From the IMG/VR virus record IMGVR_UViG_3300023210_000126, positions 1-32,678 of that record: a DNA stretch of 32,678 nt, one strand, 5' to 3'. Positions 1-5,136 of this stretch are shown one piece after another. Under the pieces are notes generated by a model. That model did not search any database and was not told the origin of the DNA. It was given only the letters and a program-made list of their open reading frames with translations. The stretch's first letter is position 1. Every line of letters begins with the position of its first letter. The DNA comes from a virus. A program made the position numbers and the translations under genes.

Positions 1-1
1 T

Positions 2-178
2 TGCCCATACATCCCTCTGATGTCTTCCGGTGTTGTTCTTGATCCGGCTACATTCGAGCCAGTTGTAAGCTTTATGACGAGATATGGCTACGTCGAATTG
101 ACGAATACGGCCTCGAGTCTTGGAAACGCCGGTGACTACTTGGGTGAGATTGCCGTTTCAAATCTTTCATTCACTTAA
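2..178 (+). CDS. 23: Major capsid protein gp23, C-terminal end (partial)
   Basis: The open frame enters from the left edge and stops at TAA 176-178, giving the last 58 residues of a protein. The segment CPYIPL followed about 20 residues later by F-x-TRYG matches the conserved C-terminus of T4-type major capsid proteins (T4 gp23 has SPYIAL ... FKTRYG), and the closing GDYLGEIAVSNL resembles the gp23 end that packs in the hexameric capsomer. The upstream part lies outside the window, so the start, prohead-protease site and length cannot be judged. A strong terminator follows about 70 bases later, as expected for the last gene of a highly expressed late unit. Identification rests on a short stretch, so a related capsid vertex paralogue (gp24-like) is possible. 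Confidence 0.72.
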   Translation, partial: CPYIPLMSSGVVLDPATFEPVVSFMTRYGYVELTNTASSLGNAGDYLGEIAVSNLSFT

Positions 179-246
179 GTCAAGTAAAGAAAATCTTTTA
201 CTTACGTGTTACTTTAAGTAATACTTGAGTACAAGAAACAAGATTA

Positions 247-272
247 GGGGAGCATTCGTGCTCCCCTTTTTT
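247..272 (+). terminator. Rho-independent terminator after gene 23
   Basis: A perfect 8-bp stem GGGGAGCA / TGCTCCCC closes a TTCG tetraloop and is followed by six T. UUCG loops are especially stable in RNA. It separates the capsid gene from the following endonuclease and small-gene cluster. Confidence 0.93.
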
Positions 273-273
273 G

Positions 274-302
274 TTGACAATTCCATCCCCTGTGTGTATA
301 AT
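274..302 (+). promoter_or_regulatory. Consensus sigma70 promoter
   Basis: TTGACA (274-279) and TATAAT (297-302) are separated by exactly 17 bases, with TGTG just before the -10. It starts two bases after the terminator T-tract and points at the endonuclease at 337. It should be read by host RNA polymerase early in infection, unlike the late-type boxes before most virion genes. Confidence 0.8.
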
Positions 303-324
303 ATATAATCGCCTGCATTAGAAT

Positions 325-332
325 GATAAATA
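325..332 (+). promoter_or_regulatory. Late-type promoter box GATAAATA
   Basis: One mismatch from the T4 late -10 consensus TATAAATA. Only four bases (CAAC) separate it from the ATG at 337, and no Shine-Dalgarno is visible there, so a transcript from it would begin at about the AUG. Confidence 0.45.
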
Positions 333-336
333 CAAC

Positions 337-1116
337 ATGAAACACATAATATACAAAACGACACACGTCAATGGGAAGTACTATATTGGAAGACATAGCA
401 CGGACAATATTGACGATGGATATATCGGATCGGGACTATGGCCCAGATCAATCAAGGACAAGTCCACCTTGACGCGAGAGATACTTGAAGAGGCGAACAC
501 CGAGGACGAGTTGATCAAACTAGAGGAACGGTATCTATCTGAGCATTATGGCAAGCCAAACTGTATGAACATGAATGCGGCGAGTACTGGAGCACCCGTG
601 GGTGATCAAAATCCCATGAAACGACCAGAAATAGCCGCAAAAATATCTGGTGATAACCATTGGGTCAATCAACATCCAGAACGACGACAAGAATTAGTAG
701 ATACACAAAATCGTTTGGTAGCAAATGGAACACATAACTTGGCAGGAGACTCCAACCCACAACATAAACCTGAAAACAAAAAGGCAACGGGTAAACGCAC
801 CACCGAGCGCAACCTAACCAATAACCCAATTCATGGCAGCAAACATCCATGGCTACATGGAAAATCTCCTAATGCTAATGGGGAATCGAATAAGAAATTA
901 GTTGAAGCCGGTACACATAATTTTCTAGGGCCAGAGCACAATCGTCGGATGATCGCTGAAGGAAAGAATCCTTGGGTAGGTAGTTCTGCTAATGAAAAGA
1001 TGTTGGCTGCGGGTACACACCCATCACAGCAAAAGAAAACATGTGAACACTGTGGAAAAGAAACGAGCACAGCCATGCACAAGAGATGGCACGGTGAGAA
1101 ATGCAAACAACGTTGA
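337..1116 (+). CDS. GIY-YIG homing endonuclease with NUMOD3-type repeats
   Basis: 259 aa. The N-terminus is a GIY-YIG nuclease: IIYKTTHVNGKYYIGRHST supplies the Y...YIG core and R19, DGYIGSG follows, and E63/E64 lie where the metal-binding Glu is expected. Residues about 90-220 hold repeated G-x-x-NP/HPW segments of the NUMOD3 DNA-binding type. The last 24 residues form a putative zinc finger (C236-x2-C239 ... RWHGEKC256) shared with three other HEGs in this window. Such enzymes cut an HEG-less allele and copy themselves in. It lies directly downstream of gene 23, a conserved target neighbourhood. It has a sigma70 promoter 35-63 bases upstream plus a late-type box abutting the ATG, and its TGA overlaps the ATG of a tiny ORF (TGATG). 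Intact by eye; activity untested. Confidence 0.88.
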   Translation: MKHIIYKTTHVNGKYYIGRHSTDNIDDGYIGSGLWPRSIKDKSTLTREILEEANTEDELIKLEERYLSEHYGKPNCMNMNAASTGAPVGDQNPMKRPEIAAKISGDNHWVNQHPERRQELVDTQNRLVANGTHNLAGDSNPQHKPENKKATGKRTTERNLTNNPIHGSKHPWLHGKSPNANGESNKKLVEAGTHNFLGPEHNRRMIAEGKNPWVGSSANEKMLAAGTHPSQQKKTCEHCGKETSTAMHKRWHGEKCKQR

Positions 1117-1151
1117 TGCGCGAAGCATGGTCCCGTCGTCGTAATGGTTAA
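1116..1151 (+). pseudogene. 11-codon ORF, likely C-terminal relic of an MVKYGI-family gene
   Basis: The ATG shares its A with the TGA of the preceding endonuclease (TGATG). The frame reads MREAWSRRRNG and stops at TAA inside the octamer ATGGTTAA, the same octamer that joins the following three gene pairs. Its Asn-Gly end matches the end of the first array member (KELKNG). I infer it is the tail of a lost upstream member, left when the endonuclease invaded. It may now act as a coupling leader. Confidence 0.4.
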
Positions 1152-1356
1152 GTACGGCATATGGTCTCCCCGAAACATAAAACACAATCAAGGCTTTGGC
1201 CCTCATTGGTGGTTGGGCGGTCTGATACCAACGCCGCCACTATTTTCGACCCGTGCCCAAGCAAATAACTTTATATCGGTGGTGACATCCAATAACAATG
1301 TCTATAAATTGCACCCTAAACAATACGTACCAAAGAAAGAACTCAAGAATGGTTAA
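1144..1356 (+). CDS. MVKYGI-family small protein, copy 1
   Basis: 70 aa, function unknown. It is the first of six tandem paralogues that share an N-terminal MVKYGI(W), a central Trp-rich segment, a TR-x-x-A motif (here FSTRAQAN, about residues 36-43) and a C-terminal K-Q-x-V-P-K-K (here PKQYVPKKE). No signal peptide or membrane segment is apparent; the protein looks like a compact soluble domain. The ATG overlaps the stop of an 11-codon ORF by eight bases. No clear Shine-Dalgarno precedes it, so translation probably depends on coupling. Its last codons overlap the start of copy 2 through the same octamer. I do not recognise the family. Confidence 0.75.
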   Translation: MVKYGIWSPRNIKHNQGFGPHWWLGGLIPTPPLFSTRAQANNFISVVTSNNNVYKLHPKQYVPKKELKNG

Positions 1357-1561
1357 GTACGGCATCTGGTGTAAAGGACAAAGCGGTCGTCCCGCTGTAT
1401 GGTGGAATGAATGGTATTGTAATGGGGTGGAAGATAAGCCAGATGATGCGAAGTTGTTCGCCACTCGTGCTAAATCACAAGAGTATTGTGACCATGTGTC
1501 GGCAGAGCATCCGGATATCATGTACAGGGTCAAGCAATGGGTACCTAAGAATCATGGTTAA
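1349..1561 (+). CDS. MVKYGI-family small protein, copy 2
   Basis: 70 aa, function unknown. It starts MVKYGIWCKG, has Trp pairs near residues 18-22, the FATRAKSQ form of the family TR-x-x-A motif near residue 44, and ends YRVKQWVPKNHG. An in-frame ATG at 1298 exists, but the start at 1349 aligns with the other members and sits inside the ATGGTTAA overlap with copy 1, so it is preferred. The two cysteines are not conserved among copies. Eight-base overlaps on both sides suggest termination-reinitiation coupling and roughly equal output of neighbouring copies. Confidence 0.75.
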   Translation: MVKYGIWCKGQSGRPAVWWNEWYCNGVEDKPDDAKLFATRAKSQEYCDHVSAEHPDIMYRVKQWVPKNHG

Positions 1562-1775
1562 GTATGGAATAATGGTTCGGTCTGTAATAGGCCACCGAAC
1601 AATTGTAAAATGGTATGCTGATGGTCTGCAGGGGAGTGTCCGGTTGTTAAAAACACGTGAAGCTGCAGAAGTTGTGGCTATAGAATGTCGAGAATATGCA
1701 CCTTCTGTCAATTATGAAGTGAAACAGTTCGTGCCTAAAAACGAAGACACATACATAGCTGGCGTTCATGGTTAA
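1554..1775 (+). CDS. MVKYGI-family small protein, copy 3
   Basis: 73 aa, function unknown. It begins MVKYGIMVRS, has the conserved KWYADG segment around residue 20, the TRE-x-A motif (KTREAAE) and Y-E-VKQFVPKN near the end. An upstream in-frame ATG at 1407 would read through the shadow frame of copy 2; the start at 1554 matches the family and the octamer overlap. The C-terminal tail beyond VPKN is a few residues longer than in copies 1 and 2 and ends again in His-Gly before the shared octamer. Confidence 0.74.
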   Translation: MVKYGIMVRSVIGHRTIVKWYADGLQGSVRLLKTREAAEVVAIECREYAPSVNYEVKQFVPKNEDTYIAGVHG

Positions 1776-1992
1776 GTACGGCATACGGGTACAATATCTT
1801 GAAAATCCTTTGGTTGTTGATCAATGGTACTTGACAGGTTACCCTGATATGGTTATGTTATTCAATACACGTGCGCAAGCAGGGGCACATTGTATTAAAT
1901 TGCAGAAAGAATGGCTCACTGTGAAATACACGGTCAAGCAATGGGTTCCCAAGAAAGAAAAGTTGAATCCATCGGGGAGAGATTTATGGTAA
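1768..1992 (+). CDS. MVKYGI-family small protein, copy 4
   Basis: 74 aa, function unknown. It begins MVKYGIRVQY, carries DQWYLTGY in the central aromatic region, FNTRAQAG as the TR-x-x-A motif and YTVKQWVPKKEK near the C-terminus. It is a clear paralogue of its neighbours but as diverged from them as they are from one another, so the array is not a recent amplification. It overlaps copy 3 by eight bases and copy 5 by seven (ATGGTAA). A GGGGAG Shine-Dalgarno inside its 3' end probably serves copy 5. Confidence 0.74.
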   Translation: MVKYGIRVQYLENPLVVDQWYLTGYPDMVMLFNTRAQAGAHCIKLQKEWLTVKYTVKQWVPKKEKLNPSGRDLW

Positions 1993-2198
1993 AGTACGGC
2001 TTTCAGTATTATCATCCCACGATGTATAAATGGTTTTGGCACCGTGTCGATCACAAGAATGGTACATCTGTTCCATTATGGAGAACCCGTGAACGTGCCA
2101 ATGATGCATTAGTACGTCGGGGGTGGTCTTATAAAAATGGTGATACCCAATGGAGAATTCATCAATGGGTTCCGAAGAAATGCAGGACGATCATATAG
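1986..2198 (+). CDS. MVKYGI-family small protein, copy 5
   Basis: 70 aa, function unknown. It starts MVKYGFQYYH, has a run of aromatic and basic residues (YKWFWHRVDH), WRTRERAND as the TR-x-x-A motif and IHQWVPKKC near the end, where His replaces the usual Val-Lys before Gln. An ATG at 1911 is in frame but would overlap copy 4 by 82 bases. The start at 1986 follows GGGGAG with about seven bases of spacing, the best ribosome site in the array, and aligns with the family. Confidence 0.73.
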   Translation: MVKYGFQYYHPTMYKWFWHRVDHKNGTSVPLWRTRERANDALVRRGWSYKNGDTQWRIHQWVPKKCRTII

Positions 2199-2420
2199 AT
2201 GATTAAGTACGGTATATGGTGTGAGTTCAAAAACAAGGTCAAGCGAGATCGCAATGGGTTTTGGATATTCACCACAATACCACATGGCTATCCGCAGGGG
2301 CATAACACCCGAGAGCAAGCAACCGCACATATGAACCGGTGTGTCCATTTATCGACCACTCGATTGCGTGTCAAGCAGATTATCATGAAGAATTTTATCG
2401 ATTCAGATGAGATGTTCTGA
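2199..2420 (+). CDS. MVKYGI-family small protein, copy 6 (divergent)
   Basis: 73 aa, function unknown. It is the most divergent member: MIKYGIWCEF at the start, GFWIFTT in the centre, HNTREQATAH as the TR-x-x-A motif, and RVKQIIMKN in place of the usual VKQWVPKK. The start codon abuts the TAG of copy 5 with no overlap, unlike the first four junctions, and only a distant AGGA lies upstream. Its 3' end runs 26 bases into the convergent gene at 2395-2685, so the array ends here. The lost WVPKK signature may mean relaxed selection or specialisation. Confidence 0.68.
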   Translation: MIKYGIWCEFKNKVKRDRNGFWIFTTIPHGYPQGHNTREQATAHMNRCVHLSTTRLRVKQIIMKNFIDSDEMF

Positions 2421-2685
2421 GTATCATGAGGGTGCGTTCAACGTCGGTCTCACATAATACATCCAACCACTGGCGATATGATAGTCTGAAACCGTGTAGA
2501 TAATATCTACATGGTGTATTTTCATTAACCCATATTACGGATGGTCCGTCTATACGATGATATCCAACGTCTTGCACATGATATCGCACCATGCCGTGGG
2601 TGTGTAATTGGCGTCCATTTTTAAGTCCCGGATTTTCCCGCAAACATCGGGCGAGTTTATATAGGTCTACTGGTGATGCTTTCAT
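2395..2685 (-). CDS. HR-DGP repeat protein, shorter paralogue
   Basis: 96 aa. It contains one copy of an HR-x-DGP-S/A repeat (HRIDGPS, about residues 43-49) followed by W-x(7-8)-R-Y-Y-x-HG and SYRQWLD, a pattern resembling MORN-like repeats seen in scattered phage and bacterial proteins of unknown function. The ATG lies in an ATGA overlap with the stop of the upstream, longer paralogue, so the two are probably co-translated. The N-terminal 40 residues (MKASPVDLYKLARCLRENPG...) look helical. It converges with the MVKYGI array and overlaps its last gene by 26 bases. Function unknown. Confidence 0.65.
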   Translation of the reverse strand: MKASPVDLYKLARCLRENPGLKNGRQLHTHGMVRYHVQDVGYHRIDGPSVIWVNENTPCRYYLHGFRLSYRQWLDVLCETDVERTLMILRTSHLNR

Positions 2686-3032
2686 GATATAATGGACTTT
2701 CTATGGGAGTACGTCAGTATCAGGATTGTTTTCATTTCTGGTGTAATATGAGGTAACGTGAGGTATTCTCTGAACGAATATTGCAAGCCGTGTATAAACC
2801 ACATAATGTCACCACTACCCCACATTATCGCCGGTCCATCCACTCTATGAAGTTTGCCTCTACAGTACCATTTTTTTGTTCCATTTGTTGAGACATATGC
2901 AGGTCCATCATCGCGATGGTAGATTTGTTTGTAGAAGTCATCATGGCTCATAGCATACCACGTCATGGCATCATCCTTGCCATCGGTGAATTTCCATAGG
3001 TCGTCATCGACTAGGGTTGTTGATTTTACCAT
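2682..3032 (-). CDS. HR-DGPA repeat protein, two repeats
   Basis: 116 aa. Two repeats are clear: HRDDGPA at 39-45 and HRVDGPA at 62-68, each followed by a short beta-type stretch with W-Y-x-x-G or W-F-I-HG. The end (YSFREYLTLP...) aligns with SYRQWLDVL of the downstream paralogue, so the two genes arose by duplication. The repeats resemble MORN-like beta-hairpin repeats; no function is established. The predicted ATG sits only six bases after a possible sigma70 -10 on this strand and no Shine-Dalgarno is seen, so either the transcript is leaderless or an internal start is used. Confidence 0.65.
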   Translation of the reverse strand: MVKSTTLVDDDLWKFTDGKDDAMTWYAMSHDDFYKQIYHRDDGPAYVSTNGTKKWYCRGKLHRVDGPAIMWGSGDIMWFIHGLQYSFREYLTLPHITPEMKTILILTYSHRKSIIS

Positions 3033-3038
3033 TTGAAT

Positions 3039-3066
3039 AACATAACATACATCATTTATTTGTCAA
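3039..3066 (-). promoter_or_regulatory. Possible sigma70 promoter for the HR-DGPA pair
   Basis: On the minus strand TTGACA (3066-3061) is followed after 16 bases by TGT-TATGTT, an extended -10 form. The -10 ends six bases before the ATG at 3032. Confidence 0.45.
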
Positions 3067-3068
3067 CC

Positions 3069-3075
3069 CTAAATA
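3069..3075 (+). promoter_or_regulatory. Late-type promoter box CTAAATA abutting the next start
   Basis: CTAAATA is followed by four bases and the ATG at 3080. The same CTAAATA form precedes gp13 and gp18. No Shine-Dalgarno is visible before this ATG. Confidence 0.4.
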
Positions 3076-3079
3076 TTGT

Positions 3080-3676
3080 ATGACTAAAGCATTTGTGATA
3101 GGTAACGGAACATCTCGGGCAGGATTTGACTTAGGTCTCCTACGAGATAAAGGAATCATATACGGTTGTAATCGATTGTATCAAGACACTCATGTGGATG
3201 TATTGGTATCGGTCGATCCGGGGATGTCCTATGAGATACAGGACTCAGGGTATTCAAAAGATCACAAACATTACTGTAGATATCCTCGACATGATGAAGA
3301 AACTGGTGCACTTGATATTCCACCAGAGATTTACGGATGGTCGAGTGGTCCCGCCGCAGTATGGATGGCGGCACAACAGACAGATATCACGGATGTGTAT
3401 TTGCTTGGGTTTGACTTCGTTGGGTTATCCTCTCATCCCAGTATGACAAAGAAGGCGAACAACATGTATGCTGGTACTGAGTTCTATATCACGGAAGATC
3501 ACCCAGAGACATATTTTGGCAATTGGGTTCAACATGTTGGTGAAGTTCACGATATGATGGCGAAAATGAACAAGAATTTGTACATTGTGGGCCGAATGAC
3601 GAACTTTAAGACGGATAGGATGCCTAATTTGATCGATGTTGATTATGAGAAGTTCCGAGATCAGCTAAATACTTGA
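3080..3676 (+). CDS. Rossmann-like protein, MptE/DUF115 or sialyltransferase-like
   Basis: 198 aa. The N-terminus AFVIGNGTSRAGFDLGLLRDKG with IYGCNRLYQD then VDVLVSVDPGM resembles proteins of the MptE-like/DUF115 group and sialyltransferase-like folds, which begin with a GNG-x-S nucleotide-binding loop and then C-N-x-L/A. A second segment, DVYLLGFDFVG, ends a further beta strand. Related proteins occur in several T4-like environmental phages next to structural genes; some family members act in pyrophosphate or sugar-nucleotide transfer. The only promoter candidate is a late-type box four bases before the ATG. It heads a cluster of structural genes, so it may modify a virion or surface component, but that is inference. 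Family assignment is by eye. Confidence 0.55.
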   Translation: MTKAFVIGNGTSRAGFDLGLLRDKGIIYGCNRLYQDTHVDVLVSVDPGMSYEIQDSGYSKDHKHYCRYPRHDEETGALDIPPEIYGWSSGPAAVWMAAQQTDITDVYLLGFDFVGLSSHPSMTKKANNMYAGTEFYITEDHPETYFGNWVQHVGEVHDMMAKMNKNLYIVGRMTNFKTDRMPNLIDVDYEKFRDQLNT

Positions 3677-3690
3677 TAAGGAACTAACAC

Positions 3691-4365
3691 ATGGCCGAAA
3701 CGAAAAGTTATTCAACTTCTTACACTATTTCATCTATCAACGGGACAGATTTCATGTCTTTCACCGATGGTTCTGGTGTTGTGATCAATGCGGATTTGGA
3801 TGTTATCGGCACGATCACCAAGATAACCAGTACTGACACTGAAATCGCAGATAACACGATTCTTTTGAACTCGGGCGAATCCGGTGCAGGGGTAACATTG
3901 ACCACCTCTGGTGTTATCATTGATCGTGGTTCGTCAACTGACGTATCTCTACGTTGGGATGATTCAATCGATGATTGGCAGCTAACCCGTGACGGTTCAA
4001 CATATGAATACATCTTGACATCCGCTACATCGTCTGCAGGTATGACGGAGTTGTTGGATGATTTGACTCCTACATTGGGTGGCGAACTAAAGCTCAACGC
4101 AAAAACGGTCTCCAACAAAAATGATGCTGGAACATATCTAACATCCGATTTGGTTATTGATACCGGAACGGTTGGCGAGCTACGAATTGAGAATGGTGTA
4201 TTGAAGATTGATGAAGTCAGTGATCCGTCCAGTGAAGTTGGATATTCTAAATTGTACGCCAAGGCCGCAGGGGCAGGGGAATCAGGATTATATTTTTCAA
4301 ACAACTCCCACGCAGATGAGTTGATAAGTAGAAGTAAAGCAATCGTTCTCGGAATGATTTTATAA
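3691..4365 (+). CDS. Putative virion/tail-fibre protein
   Basis: 224 aa. Rich in Ser, Thr, Gly and Asp with beta-strand periodicity. It contains LRWDDSIDDWQLTRDGSTYEY, a motif common in phage fibre and capsid-decoration proteins, and TPTLGGELKLNAKTV, typical of fibre-shaft segments. A Shine-Dalgarno AAGGA lies eight bases before the ATG. It follows the DUF115-like gene by 14 bases and precedes three more structural-type proteins, all co-oriented and closely spaced. No cysteines or catalytic motifs are seen. Best read as a minor structural protein or adhesin of the head-tail surface; the exact role is unknown. Confidence 0.6.
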   Translation: MAETKSYSTSYTISSINGTDFMSFTDGSGVVINADLDVIGTITKITSTDTEIADNTILLNSGESGAGVTLTTSGVIIDRGSSTDVSLRWDDSIDDWQLTRDGSTYEYILTSATSSAGMTELLDDLTPTLGGELKLNAKTVSNKNDAGTYLTSDLVIDTGTVGELRIENGVLKIDEVSDPSSEVGYSKLYAKAAGAGESGLYFSNNSHADELISRSKAIVLGMIL

Positions 4366-4374
4366 GGAACAGAA

Positions 4375-4680
4375 ATGGCAATTACAAACACAGCGGTCCT
4401 AGCCACCGACACGACAATTTACACATCAACAAATGATACCGCAGTATCGGTAATCTATTTTTGCAATACATCAGGCGCAACCCGCACATTAGACGTACAT
4501 GCGATTCCTAGTGGCGGTAGTGTTGCGGCAAGTACTCAAATTTATGATCAAATTAGCATCGCACAGAATGACACATTCATTATGGAAACCGAAAGACTTA
4601 TATTGGCTGATAGTGATTTCATTAGTGCAATTAGTGACTCGACCGGTGTCACAGCCACAGTGAGTGCGGTGGCAATCTAA
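4375..4680 (+). CDS. Small putative virion protein
   Basis: 101 aa, function unknown. Strongly alternating beta pattern rich in Thr, Ser and Ala; ASTQIYDQISIAQNDTFIMETERLIL resembles a beta-sandwich common in small phage decoration or fibre-tip proteins. AAGGAACAGAA precedes the ATG. It overlaps the next ATG by one base (TAATG), indicating translational coupling. No membrane or signal segment. Confidence 0.55.
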   Translation: MAITNTAVLATDTTIYTSTNDTAVSVIYFCNTSGATRTLDVHAIPSGGSVAASTQIYDQISIAQNDTFIMETERLILADSDFISAISDSTGVTATVSAVAI

Positions 4681-5072
4681 TGGGCAGACATGCAAAGAAC
4701 ACATATTTGAATGGCAATCGAGTGATCGACGGTGTTACCGCATCACGTCCGACTGATCCAGTTGATGGTATGATATATTGGAATACTACTACTGGTGAAC
4801 TGGAAATATTTGATACCACTTGGGTATCGATTGGTATTTCTGGCACAGCAACCATTGTGCATGACACTTTTGTCGGAGATGGTTCGACCGCAGCATACAC
4901 GATGTCTCAGTCAGTGACCTCGGATGAAGAAATTCGGGTATTCATCATGATAGATAATGTGATGCAAAATCCAGTGTCTGCATATACCGTTTCGGGCACA
5001 GCATTGACCTTTACATCTCCCCCACCAAGCCTCTCAGATATTTCTGTTCGACACGGATTCGATACTGTATAA
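4680..5072 (+). CDS. Putative tail-fibre-associated protein
   Basis: 130 aa. The N-terminal half has ASRPTDPVDGMIYWNTTTGELEIF, the P-x-G-x-x-YWNT-T-x-x-x-x-x-Y/F motif frequent in phage tail-fibre and adhesin proteins. The second half, FVGDGSTAAYTMSQSV ... VFIMIDNVMQNP...YTVSGTALTF, matches a repeat found in T4-like cyanophage structural proteins. The start shares the A of the preceding TAA. A late-type box lies between this gene and the large fibre gene that follows, so the two may be differentially expressed. Confidence 0.6.
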   Translation: MGRHAKNTYLNGNRVIDGVTASRPTDPVDGMIYWNTTTGELEIFDTTWVSIGISGTATIVHDTFVGDGSTAAYTMSQSVTSDEEIRVFIMIDNVMQNPVSAYTVSGTALTFTSPPPSLSDISVRHGFDTV

Positions 5073-5074
5073 AG

Positions 5075-5082
5075 CATAAATA
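5075..5082 (+). promoter_or_regulatory. Late promoter box CATAAATA for the fibre gene
   Basis: CATAAATAC is one mismatch from the T4 late -10 consensus. It lies 54 bases before the ATG at 5137, which has ACAGGAGAAACAC as its ribosome site. Confidence 0.6.
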
Positions 5083-5136
5083 CCTGTACATACGGCGGCA
5101 CACCGACCTTAGAATTGTGGTGTACAGGAGAAACAC

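Noticed and set aside
831-1187. 118-aa minus-strand ORF over the first HEG
   Set aside because: It is antisense to conserved NUMOD3 and zinc-finger codons; no signals of its own.
3720-4412. 230-aa minus-strand ORF opposite the fibre-like gene
   Set aside because: It is the mirror of a Ser/Thr-rich coding region, has no ribosome site or motif, and the plus frame has a Shine-Dalgarno and fits its neighbours.
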